A stretch of 64,000 nucleotides of DNA. Source: JANQEU01 sp965228045 (lineage in GTDB: Bacteria > Bacteroidota > Bacteroidia > Cytophagales > Cyclobacteriaceae). The translations under genes and the position numbers were made by a program. Under the pieces are notes generated by a model. That model saw only the letters and a list, made by a program, of their open reading frames with translations. It was not told the DNA's origin and did no database searches. This document shows, piece by piece, positions 28,601 to 36,808 of the stretch; positions within the stretch are counted from its first letter, which is position 1; each line of letters begins with the position of its first letter. The stretch covers positions 1,736,001-1,800,000 of the forward strand of contig OZ245789.1 of assembly GCA_965228045.1 (NCBI GenBank), given 5' to 3'.

Positions 28601-29063
28601 CGACATCAAGCAGACTGTCGCCATCGAAATCACACATGCATAGGTCATAGAGTAAGTTTTGATTGGTGCTGATGCTTAATTGTTCGAAGAGCGCCTGCAC
28701 TTCTTCATCAGTTGAGCCTTCAAGGCTTGCTCCTCCAAAATTGATTCCAAAGAACTTACCGGAAGCTCCGGAAGATCGGGTAGACTTATTCACCACAAAT
28801 ATCTCATCATGTGTGGCTCCGGGAGGGGGAGTAACTTCGATCACATTATCGGTGGAGCTTTGAATATATCCCTTTGCTCCTCCGAAAAAGACATCAAGAT
28901 TGGAGGCCGTACTTGAGAATCCCGAACCACTGATGGTTACCACCCGTCCGGTAGTGGTGGTAGTTTGATCAATAGAATTGATATATACTCTCTGTCCCAG
29001 TGCTATAGTGGGACCAAGTATCATTATAAGCATTATGACAGACCACTTTCTCACGTCATTCAT
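25686..29063 (-). CDS. T9SS type-B-sorted surface protein with TIG, FG-GAP and Ig-like domains
   Basis: This 1,125-residue protein starts with a signal peptide (MNDVRKW... ending near IALGQ), then an IPT/TIG-like domain (about 25-110) with a GSGFSS turn. Seven FG-GAP/VCBS-like calcium loops follow, such as DFDGDSLLD, DLNMDGKPD and DIDGDGDVD, suggesting an integrin-type propeller. Several Ig/PKD-like domains with conserved cysteines come next. The last 95 residues match the gliding-motility-associated (CHU_C, type B) sorting domain: SFSPNGDGLGYDCW, FDQRGKIIFE and VPTGVYFYVLKC. The product is therefore predicted to cross the outer membrane by T9SS. Its start overlaps the porP/sprF-like stop by 8 bases (ATGAATGA), so the two are translationally coupled and are probably partner and substrate. 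Ligand unknown. Confidence 0.93.
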   Translation of the reverse strand: MNDVRKWSVIMLIMILGPTIALGQRVYINSIDQTTTTTGRVVTISGSGFSSTASNLDVFFGGAKGYIQSSTDNVIEVTPPPGATHDEIFVVNKSTRSSGASGKFFGINFGGASLEGSTDEEVQALFEQLSISTNQNLLYDLCMCDFDGDSLLDVAVTAQQDGSSRAKRLIYLNTSTPSTTSFSLAASLGNQPSSHTNCKDLNMDGKPDLVFSEIEVESEGDAGFEEIEVWLNNSTNGSINFGSSPAFAEDFLKPARDSDGNIRFPIRLELEDVDNDGLPDIIMSNNSDEAIDIFLNKSSGGTLSFETTPQQISIPTGSGYQARGIKLADFNNDLLIDIIIVPFAEDEFFVLQNESVEDKIDFKTPITYSVPGEVFRNAEVGDFDKDGFTDMAITSDDGVTPGTVQIYRNTTSEDGQDISFGTRTPVTVGISPWGIATGDIDGDGDVDIVSSQSDRDETTISYLSNTSSSGTISFSKKSIDIGTGNNSRNIKIGDINGDSKPDILATAKSLSNTAGTLVVLTNRSCATPTVTPGSDLYCNGITFELEATRAPAVTYTWNVTGGAAPTDTDSILDISTYNSTLGVTVTMATDDGKCSETSASQTYTINTNNPPTPNITLSANPVCSNDTLVLNTSVTADNYLWSGPGDYSSSEKSPSIPAEAVNAGTYGLKVFNNGGCKSAEVDSIITVISTPFPKVSNEDVDDYCIGGSATLFTASYSGYSLQWNKDGSAISGSTSTSIEAESTGQYSVTLTDNTNDCESTSVSYLIQEVSPPQPSISADTAICVDLQLDMDGDTVSGRTDFGLTYNWSFVNSSNVTVGSATTEDASNTFTTPDTYTLNLTTAYVDVANCSASTTLNVRVQAVPDYNISANFPDLIKCYEDTAIFTVQEDLVSYDWDTEDSTNFLTTDTSNFVSLVTPNEEDFVDVNVTMVDDVGCTIYDTIRIRNFTDENILITSPDMNTPVDNQELIIPIDYLHVELQAEEGSEFMWSPAEDFDDSTATNVTLYPSSSETEVILTGLDNNGCLSEYRITVRNQNLVARKSFSPNGDGLGYDCWEFFNISRVSGCTLYIFDQRGKIIFERESFDSDCVWDGTASSGAPVPTGVYFYVLKCDESENIRKGSILLAR

Positions 29064-30660
29064 TCACTTTTAATACCCAGATTTTATCCATTCCCGGCCT
29101 TGTTCGGTACCTGTTTCTGGCGGCGTTGGCCTGCTGCAGGCTATCTGACCTGAATATCACAGTGTAGTAATACCCTCGAGCGGTTAAGTATCCCACGATT
29201 GTCTCATGATATCCCCTTTGGAACAGTTCATCACTATAATCCTCTGCATGCTGGAATTCCTCGAAGGCACCTGCAATCACATAATTACCGGCCGGCAACT
29301 CCAACATATTGTTTCCCCGGGTAACTTCCAGATGTTCATTGGATCCGGCTAATTCATCATGTGTCCTGAAATCATCTGTAAGAGTGGTATCTCCCTTTTC
29401 CACTTCCTCACTTACGATTGGGTCTTGTTCCCCCTCCACAATCGGTGTAGCAATAATTTCTTCTGGCTCCTCTTCAGGTAGTGACTCTTCAATCGTAGTT
29501 TCCGGGTCTTCTTCTATGATTTCTTCAGGTTCTTCCTCCACAGGGTCATCCTGGAGAGGTGTTTCCTCCTCCGCTGGAGGAGTAGTTTCTTCTTCCTCGG
29601 CAACTTCCCCCTCCTGTTCTTCAGGTTCCTGAGGTCTGGACGCCTGCAGTTGTTTTATTTTTTCCTCTCTTTCCCTTGCGGCTTGCTCTGCCCGCTCTTC
29701 CGCTGTAAGTCGATGACTTTTGATAAATGATGAAACGTGTTCCGCATGCTCCTTTCTGGTACCAATATGGTATCCGATATTCACCTCATAGGTTGGTCCC
29801 AAATCACCTAAAATGGAAGGATTACCGACTTCGTAAGAAAGTCCGATACCTAATTTCTCCTTGATTTTAGTTCCAAAAGTGGCGGCGAAATTATTATCCT
29901 GCCTATAGGTTGCGCCAAGCCAAACCACATGATAGATATGAAAAATGACAGTTGCCTCAAACTGATCCGGGACTTTATACTGATCAAGTATCGTACTACT
30001 ATACCGATATATAATGTGTGGTTCTATGGCTATATCGTCATTGATGTGCCCCCGGTAATTGGCTTTGATCATTAAGTTATCGAGAGGCTTGACACGGATG
30101 TCTCCAAATGAGTTCTGCTCGAAGGTATTATAGCCCACCAGGTTGGGAATGGCAAAACCGACATTGAAATGATCAAAGTGGTATGTCATACCAAAATCGG
30201 CAATTGTGAAAGCATTTTGGTCCACCAACCTTAAAAACGCCGGATCTCGTGGATCATCCAATTCGCCAAAATTGACCGTCTGAGTACCTCCTCCCACACT
30301 CAATCCAAATCGAAAATGGTGTTTTCTGTCAACTGAAAGCAGATAACTGGCGGAAACCTTTCCCGTCGTCCGGTTTAAAATTCCTTGCTGTAGATTGTAA
30401 CCAGCCGCTCCTATACCTATTCCTCCTTTGAGAGGGGTATGAAAGCTGCCATGGGCGGTGGTCGGAGCGCCTTCAAAGTTAGACCATTGTTGATGGTAGA
30501 GTAGAAACAGAACAGTATGCCCCTCCACACCCGCATACGCAGGATTATACAAATAGGGGTTCATGAAAAATTGATTGTAAATATTCGGCTGCTGACTAAA
30601 GCCAGAATATACATTTAGGTGGATTAATAACACAACAAATATCCACCGTAACAATTTCAC
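29056..30660 (-). CDS. PorP/SprF-family outer-membrane protein with acidic linker and C-terminal SPOR-like domain
   Basis: The first about 320 residues match PorP/SprF family proteins, which work with T9SS to export type-B-sorted substrates: signal peptide ending GFSQQ, then YNQFFMNPYLYNPAYAG, and barrel strands through GIGLSYEVG and YEVNIGYHIG. A linker of about 110 residues dominated by Glu and Pro follows. The final about 80 residues (NYVIAGAFEEF, HAEDYSDELFQRGY, YYYTVIFRSDSLQQANAARN) resemble a SPOR domain, a known binder of denuded peptidoglycan. I chose the GTG at 30660 because it gives a clean signal peptide (MKLLRWIFVVLL) and lies at a normal distance from a good promoter. An in-frame ATG at 30702 would add 14 residues but sits only 8 bases from the -7 box. 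It is first in the minus-strand cluster. Confidence 0.88.
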   Translation of the reverse strand: MKLLRWIFVVLLIHLNVYSGFSQQPNIYNQFFMNPYLYNPAYAGVEGHTVLFLLYHQQWSNFEGAPTTAHGSFHTPLKGGIGIGAAGYNLQQGILNRTTGKVSASYLLSVDRKHHFRFGLSVGGGTQTVNFGELDDPRDPAFLRLVDQNAFTIADFGMTYHFDHFNVGFAIPNLVGYNTFEQNSFGDIRVKPLDNLMIKANYRGHINDDIAIEPHIIYRYSSTILDQYKVPDQFEATVIFHIYHVVWLGATYRQDNNFAATFGTKIKEKLGIGLSYEVGNPSILGDLGPTYEVNIGYHIGTRKEHAEHVSSFIKSHRLTAEERAEQAAREREEKIKQLQASRPQEPEEQEGEVAEEEETTPPAEEETPLQDDPVEEEPEEIIEEDPETTIEESLPEEEPEEIIATPIVEGEQDPIVSEEVEKGDTTLTDDFRTHDELAGSNEHLEVTRGNNMLELPAGNYVIAGAFEEFQHAEDYSDELFQRGYHETIVGYLTARGYYYTVIFRSDSLQQANAARNRYRTRPGMDKIWVLKVNE

Positions 30661-30710
30661 ACACCTGAACCTAAATGAACTGAAAGGTTGACAATCTTCC
30701 ATTTAGGTTG

Positions 30711-30734
30711 CAAATATAAGCTTAAATCGTACAA
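30711..30734 (-). promoter_or_regulatory. Promoter of the porP/sprF-like operon
   Basis: The minus strand carries TATATTTG (30718-30711), a perfect Bacteroidota -7 box. The nearest TTG is at 30734-30732, closer than usual, so the -33 element is uncertain. Initiation at about 30705 supports the GTG start at 30660 over the ATG at 30702. Confidence 0.5.
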
Positions 30735-30806
30735 ACATCTTGAAATATTTATATTACTGGTTACCTATGTAATATTTAGGCGCATTCATAAATAATAAGA
30801 TATCCC

Positions 30807-30838
30807 TTGTATAACTCGTTAGAACGTCAGTTATTTTG
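30807..30838 (+). promoter_or_regulatory. Possible promoter of the outer-membrane protein gene at 30863
   Basis: TTG (30807-30809), 21 bases, then TTATTTTG (30831-30838), one mismatch from TAnnTTTG. It lies about 25 bases before the ATG and is divergent from the porP/sprF-like promoter. Confidence 0.4.
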
Positions 30839-30862
30839 TAATATTAATTTACTGAAAACTCT

Positions 30863-31645
30863 ATGCGTCCAGTACTTTACCTGATTTCTTTTATGGTTTC
30901 CGGTTTTGCCTTTGGCCAATATTGGTTTGGCCCGACTGCTGGTGCGCATTTAACAGATCACAGTTATCAGCTTTCGACTTATAATGATGAATATGAGGTC
31001 AAGCCAAATACAAATTTTCACGTGGGGGCTCAATTTTTCTATACCGCCAATAACACCTATTCAGTTTTCAGTGAACTTCTTTACGAAAGGATAGGAAAGG
31101 AGGTCAACAATATTCCGGCCGTCACTTCACCTGCGTTAAGTAAGTCCCAGTATCATTTCCTTTCTATCCCTCTGAATTTACGTGTGAATTTTGCAGTTCC
31201 GGGTACACTGATCAAACTGTATGGTGGAGGAGGCATCAAACTTAGCTACTGGCTAGGAGGCCGGGGATCTGTTAGTTTGGAAGAGTTTGATGAATTTTTT
31301 CCGGAAGGTTACGAGTTGGAGTACAAGATGAGATTTCGACAGAGTCGGGCGGATGGTTTCGAAACTCTTGCTAATGTAGATGCCAACAGGTTACAATATG
31401 CACTTCAGCTTGGTGCTGGTCTTACAGTGGATATAACGGACCATAGCAGAGTAGTAGCAGATTTTAGGTTCACCTTTGGCCACTCAAATATGGGTTTTAA
31501 TGGCTCACCGGATTTCGAATGGTCCGAATACTATGAGAATTTCGAGTACAGACATCACGTCTACGCGATTTCGTTAGGTTACATCATGGAGTACAATGCC
31601 CAGCTGGCTAGAAAAGGCAAAAGCACAAATCGACTTTCGCGTTAA
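30863..31645 (+). CDS. Outer-membrane beta-barrel protein (PorT-like fold)
   Basis: A 260-residue protein with a signal peptide (MRPVLYLISFMVSGFAFGQ) and alternating amphipathic strands typical of Bacteroidota 8-stranded outer-membrane barrels: YWFGPTAGAHLTD, FHVGAQFFYTANN, YHFLSIPLNLRVNF, IKLYGGGGIKLSYW, LQYALQLGAGLTVDI, HHVYAISLGYIMEY. The glycine-rich GGGGIKLSYWLGGRGS segment and the LSIPL strand are common in this group. No catalytic motif is visible. It is transcribed divergently from the porP/sprF-like gene, which places it beside secretion genes but does not prove a link. A short basic tail follows the last strand. Specific function not recognised. Confidence 0.85.
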   Translation: MRPVLYLISFMVSGFAFGQYWFGPTAGAHLTDHSYQLSTYNDEYEVKPNTNFHVGAQFFYTANNTYSVFSELLYERIGKEVNNIPAVTSPALSKSQYHFLSIPLNLRVNFAVPGTLIKLYGGGGIKLSYWLGGRGSVSLEEFDEFFPEGYELEYKMRFRQSRADGFETLANVDANRLQYALQLGAGLTVDITDHSRVVADFRFTFGHSNMGFNGSPDFEWSEYYENFEYRHHVYAISLGYIMEYNAQLARKGKSTNRLSR

Positions 31646-31927
31646 AGTTTTGCTGCTTTCCGGATTTACACAAGAAGCCATCCGGTTAGATTCAATTCCG
31701 GAAAACTAAAATTGCAACTTTCTTATATGAGACCGATCTAAAAAGTCAACTACCAGGATTGATTTGGTCGATTTAAATTACAAATTCATTCAGTATCTAA
31801 TCTTTGTTAAGTGCCTTAATGGGTCTTTTCGGACCTTTTTCGGTGTGAATTAACTTTTTATTTATGCTTAAATTGATCGCTCTTAAAATTTTGCATATTT
31901 TTAAGTTCAACTAAACTAACCTTAGAA
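31646..31927 (+). other. 282-bp AT-rich intergenic region
   Basis: No gene is visible here. It holds an imperfect inverted repeat (CCGGAT...ATCCGG, about 31662-31689) and a short hairpin GGTC-TTTTCG-GACC followed by five T (31822-31840), which could be a weak terminator for the upstream gene. A promoter-like pair sits at the right end. Confidence 0.4.
31873..31903 (+). promoter_or_regulatory. Possible promoter of the transporter-HEAT gene
   Basis: TTG (31873-31875), 20 bases, then TATTTTTA (31896-31903), one mismatch from TAnnTTTG, about 25 bases before the GTG start. The stretch AACTAAACTAACC follows it. Confidence 0.4.
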
Positions 31928-34900
31928 GTGTTAAAGGCCTTTGTAGAGTTTCTGGGCGGCGAAGAGGGGGAGGAGCGTCAAATCTGGATGCTTCTTGGAC
32001 TAGGATTCTGTATGGGCGTTTTCCTGGCCACCTATCAGGTAGGTTCCGAATCTTTGTTTCTTCAGGCCCTTGGGGATGAATATCTCGATAAGGCATTCTT
32101 TACAGCCGGGGCTTTGGGTATAATTAGTACCGGATTATTCGTTTTTCTTCAAAAAAGGATCGCATTCTCCACACTCACTATTTCCAATGCATTTCTTATT
32201 TTTCTATTCGCCGCTGGTTGCAGGGTAGCATTCTATGTAAATCCACTTGGTGAATTTTTCGGATTCCCTCTGCTTCCATTTGCCTTATTTGTGATGATGG
32301 GACCTATCACAGCAATAACCTTACTTGGATTTTGGGGTATTTTCGGTAGAATGTTCGACACTCGTCAGGCGAAAAGGATCATCGGAGGAATCGATACAGG
32401 TCAGTTAACGGCCACTATGATAGCATTCTTTTCTATACCGGTGATAACCAGGTTCTTACCATTTATTGACAATACTTATGATCTCTTATTTGTCGCTGGT
32501 TTGGCGGCATTTGGTATTTTATATTTTACGATATGGATATCTCTGACCTGGAACCTCAGTAAGTCTACGAGAATCAATAAGGACGAAAAGGTTGAGAAAG
32601 TAAGTTATGGGACCATATTGAAAGATCCTTTTACCAGAATCTTATCCATTTTTCTCTTTAGTTCAGTGATGGTAGCCGTATTCGTCGACTACACCTTTTA
32701 CAGTACTACAGAGATAATGTTCACGGATCCAGATACGGATGTAGTTAATGAACAGGGATTAAATGACTTTCTGTCATTTTTCTCCGGCATTGTAATGATC
32801 ATGAGCTTTATCATTCAGAGTTTCATAAATGATTTCATCATTGGGCGTTTTGGATTGAAGATAGCCCTGATGACGATGCCTGTGATTTTGATTTTGTTCA
32901 CAATAGGAGGTATTGTATCAGGACATATTTACGGTTATGAAACCTACACGAGGGAGTTTTTGCTCTTTTTCATGTTTTCAGTGTCTGCAAAAGCCTTTAC
33001 GGCTTCACTTAGAGACGCATTGGAATCTCCGGCTTTCAAGTTGTTCTTTTTACCATTTGATATCAAGTTGCGGGTTGACATTCAAACCAGGATAGAAGGT
33101 GTGGTAAAAGAAGCAGCAACCTTAATGGCAGGAGCTGCTCAGATTCTGATGGGATTGATGGTTTTCATCAAACTTATTCACTACGAATATTTAATTATAG
33201 TGCTTGCAATTCTTGTGATTTGGGTGTCGTACCTGTTGTATAATGAGTATAAAAAGACACTTGTAAAGACCTTGCAGGTTCAAAGGGAGAAACTTGAGGA
33301 CACCGGACGAAGAAACGAGCACACCACACTGGATGTCCTTAAGACTGAGTTGCAATTGTCTGATGAGGAGAGGGTTATAAATGCGTTAAGGGTTTTAGAG
33401 AAATTGGACCCTATTCAATTTGAATTCACATTACTCGATCAGTTACAAAATGAAAGTTCGGAGGTTCGAAAGTATGCGTATTATAAGCTGAATGAATTTG
33501 AGTGTTTCAGTGCGCTGGAAATAATTAAGAAAGAAGTTAAGAACGAGTCTGACGAATCGGTTCGGAAAGTAGGGGAGAAAACCATTGAATCACTTGAATA
33601 TTCTGCAAAATTTGAACTTGACGAGGTATCAATTCGCAAACTTGTCCGATCAACCGATGCGATGGATCGGATTGAAGGTGCAAGACTCCTTTCCAAGTTA
33701 CAAGATGATAAGCTCCTGGTTTTTGTCAGTGAACTACTACGTGACATCAATCCTGAAGTTAGGATAGCGGCCATTCAAACCGCCGGTAAGATCAAAAGAC
33801 CTGAGGTGTGGCCAATGTTGATTGAAAATCTTCATCTGGCTACCTACGGTAATGCTGCAATGTCAGCCCTGGTCCACACAGGCGAGCCAGCATTTCACAA
33901 TATAGATACGTCTTTTTACAGAACGGGACAATATAGGAGCACAAGGATTCGTGCCATTCAGATTCTCGGGATGGTAAAGGGTAAAAAAGCGATAGAATAT
34001 CTATGGAAAAAGATAGATTACCCTGACAGACAGGTAATTACACAGCTTTTACTTTCCCTTAGTTACATTGGCTTCGAGGCATTCGACCATCAGGCCTCTC
34101 GCTTACAACTTGTTGTAGAGAGCCTAATTGAGGACGTGGCATGGAATATTAAGGTGCTTGGATATATTCCGGAAAATCACCCGGAAGACATTAAAATTAG
34201 GGAAGCCATAATCGAGGAGAATAAGGCCAATTATGAAAGCATATTCTTGTTATTGGCCATGATTTATGATCCACAGAACGTATTACTGGTGAAGGAAAAT
34301 CTGGAAGCCAATACTACCGATTCTGTAACTTTTGCAATTGAAATGCTGGATGTGTTCTGCGGAGATGAATTGAAACCAAAATTATTTCCGGTGTTGGATG
34401 ACATCAAGGATTCGGAACGATTGGCTAAGTTGCTTAATCATTATGCACCACCGGAATTTGAGGACTACAAGGACGCATTGATCCAGATTATAAACAGGGA
34501 TTATAACAGCATTACCAGATTTACAAAGTCGCTGGCAATTGATAGAGTGAAGGACTTAAAAGGTATGACTGTTACCTATGACCTGATCGCAAATTTGTTT
34601 AATCCGGATCCGCTATTGCTCCAAACGTCTGCTGCAGCTATTTACAAGCTTGATCGGACGGAGTATAACAGGCATACCAGGAGATTAAAACCTTCTGTCA
34701 AGAAAGAGCTTGATAAGTCAATATTGCCTCCGGTTTTCATCGATGACGAAGAGGATTACCATCAAGAGCTTTTGCTTATTGAAAGGGTTCAGTTCCTGAA
34801 ATCAATGCGTGAGTTTGAGAATGTGAGGGGAGAATTAATTACCTATCTCGCTGAAGTGCTGGATGAAATAAGGGTTCGACCCGAAACTCAGCTTATTGAA

Positions 34901-35215
34901 AAAGGAGATAAAGGTATAGAACCAATGTACATAGTGGTTTCCGGGTCCATAGCCATTCATAAGGAGGGTGAGGAGCAAGTCATTTTGAAAGAAAAACAAT
35001 TGCTTGGTGATAAATTAATACTTGAAAATGAGGAATTTGACTTCGACGCGATTACCAGAGAGTCGACCACACTTTTAGTGATGAGAAAAGAGGAGTTTTC
35101 AAATCTGATGTCGCAATATGTCGAGATTATGGAGACTTATATAAAGATTCTCAATGATGACTTTGAAAAAGAAGCGAATAAGCAAGAAGAATTTGATTTA
35201 AGTCTATTTAACTGA
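31928..35215 (+). CDS. NTT-type transporter fused to HEAT repeats and a cNMP-binding-like domain
   Basis: This 1,095-residue protein starts at GTG. Residues 1-440 hold about 12 hydrophobic helices and resemble ATP/ADP (NTT, Npt1/Npt2) carriers and MFS proteins (LGFCMGVFLATYQVGSESLF, GFWGIFGRMFDTRQAKRIIGG). About 460-900 is soluble and alpha-helical with HEAT-like units (DINPEVRIAAIQTAGKIKR, YRSTRIRAIQILGMVKG). About 935-1060 resembles a cyclic-nucleotide-binding beta-roll (ETQLIEKGDKGIEPMYIVVSGSI), but the usual FGE...R-S/T-A phosphate-binding cassette is replaced by LLGDKLILENEEFDFDAI, so nucleotide binding is doubtful. The protein probably sits in the inner membrane with its regulatory tail in the cytoplasm. 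The architecture occurs in Bacteroidota; the substrate is not established. It lies 85 bp ahead of the TIR/DUF4062 gene on the same strand. Confidence 0.87.
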   Translation: MLKAFVEFLGGEEGEERQIWMLLGLGFCMGVFLATYQVGSESLFLQALGDEYLDKAFFTAGALGIISTGLFVFLQKRIAFSTLTISNAFLIFLFAAGCRVAFYVNPLGEFFGFPLLPFALFVMMGPITAITLLGFWGIFGRMFDTRQAKRIIGGIDTGQLTATMIAFFSIPVITRFLPFIDNTYDLLFVAGLAAFGILYFTIWISLTWNLSKSTRINKDEKVEKVSYGTILKDPFTRILSIFLFSSVMVAVFVDYTFYSTTEIMFTDPDTDVVNEQGLNDFLSFFSGIVMIMSFIIQSFINDFIIGRFGLKIALMTMPVILILFTIGGIVSGHIYGYETYTREFLLFFMFSVSAKAFTASLRDALESPAFKLFFLPFDIKLRVDIQTRIEGVVKEAATLMAGAAQILMGLMVFIKLIHYEYLIIVLAILVIWVSYLLYNEYKKTLVKTLQVQREKLEDTGRRNEHTTLDVLKTELQLSDEERVINALRVLEKLDPIQFEFTLLDQLQNESSEVRKYAYYKLNEFECFSALEIIKKEVKNESDESVRKVGEKTIESLEYSAKFELDEVSIRKLVRSTDAMDRIEGARLLSKLQDDKLLVFVSELLRDINPEVRIAAIQTAGKIKRPEVWPMLIENLHLATYGNAAMSALVHTGEPAFHNIDTSFYRTGQYRSTRIRAIQILGMVKGKKAIEYLWKKIDYPDRQVITQLLLSLSYIGFEAFDHQASRLQLVVESLIEDVAWNIKVLGYIPENHPEDIKIREAIIEENKANYESIFLLLAMIYDPQNVLLVKENLEANTTDSVTFAIEMLDVFCGDELKPKLFPVLDDIKDSERLAKLLNHYAPPEFEDYKDALIQIINRDYNSITRFTKSLAIDRVKDLKGMTVTYDLIANLFNPDPLLLQTSAAAIYKLDRTEYNRHTRRLKPSVKKELDKSILPPVFIDDEEDYHQELLLIERVQFLKSMREFENVRGELITYLAEVLDEIRVRPETQLIEKGDKGIEPMYIVVSGSIAIHKEGEEQVILKEKQLLGDKLILENEEFDFDAITRESTTLLVMRKEEFSNLMSQYVEIMETYIKILNDDFEKEANKQEEFDLSLFN

Positions 35216-35300
35216 TAATGAAGGAATTGTAGGATTCTAGTTTTTTTTTAAAATAAAATATCGTTTTTTCGAAGATTAAAGTTTCACCGAACTAACTAAA

Positions 35301-36806
35301 ATGGATAAAAGTCCCAACATACTGCTTATTTATTCATCCAGAGATGATCAGCCCGCTGAGGGTGCGCAAAAAGGTTGGGTTACAAACTTCCACAAGTTTC
35401 TAAGTACACTTTTATCACAGATTTCCAGAAACCAACCGGAAATAAAGCTCCTGGAATCCTCAAAATTAAAAGTCACCGATCTGGAACAAGCTTTAGCCGC
35501 CATGGTCGTCATCAGTGAGTCTTTTGCCTCGGACGAAAAAGCAGTTAATACCGTAAGCGGTTGGGCATTGTCGGAGCAATCCAATAAATCCCTGAAAATT
35601 GATGGAGTATCTACGTTTCTAAAAGTGGTAAAATCACCAATAGACGTTGATTCCGTTTTTCCGGATTTTTCTGATTTAATCAGCTACGATTTTTACTATG
35701 TAGATGCGCACACAGGGCGGATGGAAGAATTTACTCGCTTCTTTGGCTCAGATGCCGAGAAAGGTTTTTGGATGAAACTGGTGGATATTGCTTATGATCT
35801 GGCACATTTAATGGACCAGTCAACCGAAGGTAAAGCTTCTAAGAAGAAGCAGAAAGCAGTGGGAAGGGACAGGACTGTGTATCTTGCAAGTACCGGAATG
35901 GATCTTCTCATCCAGCGTGATGTGATCAAAAGAGAGCTGCGACGACATGGTTACGAAGTATTGCCAAACCAAAGTCTACCTAAGGATGCGGCAAAATTGG
36001 AGGAGATGGTGAAAAAGGACCTGGAGAAATGCAGGATGGCTATACATATGATTGGTGAGGATTATGGATATCGACCTGAAGGTTCGGAAAAGTCAGTGGT
36101 AGACATTCAAGGCAGTGTAGCCCATGAGCATACCATGAAAATGTCTGAATACAATAAGAAAAATGACAATTCAGAACCATTTAGCAGATTGGTTTGGCTG
36201 TCTCCTGATCTGAACAACGTAAGTGAAAGACAACGATTATTCATAGAAGATATAAAAAGTGGTGCCGCACTTGTTGAAGAGGCGGAAGTTCTGCAGATAC
36301 AACTTCAGGAACTAAAATCCATCATCAGAGAGGAACTGATTACAGGAGGAAGATTTCATGTTAAAAGAGATGTAAAAGGTTATGATGATAAGGATGAGGA
36401 GGGAGTGAAAATTGTCTATCTGATTGCGGATCAAAGGGACCTGGATGGTAGCAAGAAAGTGGAAGATGAACTGGCAAAAAAGGGCATTAAGGTACTGAGA
36501 CCGAACTATGATGGTGATCTTGTGGACATTAGATATGTCCATCAGCAAAACCTAAAGAGATGCGATGGTTCTATTATCTATTATGGCAATGCTACTTATG
36601 AATGGATAAGAACGAAGCAATTTGATTTGATGAAGGCGCCTGGATTTGGAAGGGATAAACCCTTGAGAGCCAAAGCAATATACATTGAAGGAACTAAAGA
36701 AATTGATACTCACGATTTTGAGAAAAATAAGACATTAGTGCTCGGCAATGACGGCAATTTCAAAGCTGCTCAGCTGACACCTTTTTTAACTAAACTGACT
36801 GACTGA
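35301..36806 (+). CDS. TIR-like / DUF4062 / TIR-like protein paired with a STAND NTPase
   Basis: The 501-residue soluble protein has three Rossmann-like parts. Residues 1-165 look like the TIR-type domain seen beside STAND NTPases (ILLIYSSRDDQPAEGAQKGW, then VTNFHKFLSTLLSQI). Residues about 190-285 match DUF4062 (RTVYLASTGMDLLIQRDVIK, LEKCRMAIHMIGEDYG). Residues about 368-490 are another TIR-like fold (KIVYLIADQRDLDGSKKVED, KRCDGSIIYYGNA). No signal peptide or TM helix, so cytoplasmic. TIR/DUF4062 modules are typical of NTP-dependent conflict and signalling systems. I could not identify the catalytic glutamate of NAD-cleaving TIRs, so enzymatic activity is open. The stop is 2 bases before the STAND start, so the two are surely co-translated. 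Confidence 0.82.
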   Translation: MDKSPNILLIYSSRDDQPAEGAQKGWVTNFHKFLSTLLSQISRNQPEIKLLESSKLKVTDLEQALAAMVVISESFASDEKAVNTVSGWALSEQSNKSLKIDGVSTFLKVVKSPIDVDSVFPDFSDLISYDFYYVDAHTGRMEEFTRFFGSDAEKGFWMKLVDIAYDLAHLMDQSTEGKASKKKQKAVGRDRTVYLASTGMDLLIQRDVIKRELRRHGYEVLPNQSLPKDAAKLEEMVKKDLEKCRMAIHMIGEDYGYRPEGSEKSVVDIQGSVAHEHTMKMSEYNKKNDNSEPFSRLVWLSPDLNNVSERQRLFIEDIKSGAALVEEAEVLQIQLQELKSIIREELITGGRFHVKRDVKGYDDKDEEGVKIVYLIADQRDLDGSKKVEDELAKKGIKVLRPNYDGDLVDIRYVHQQNLKRCDGSIIYYGNATYEWIRTKQFDLMKAPGFGRDKPLRAKAIYIEGTKEIDTHDFEKNKTLVLGNDGNFKAAQLTPFLTKLTD

Positions 36807-36808
36807 TC

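Noticed and set aside
31662..31689. CCGGAT...ATCCGG inverted repeat as a terminator
   Set aside because: Six-base arms with a long loop and no T tract; unlikely to terminate.
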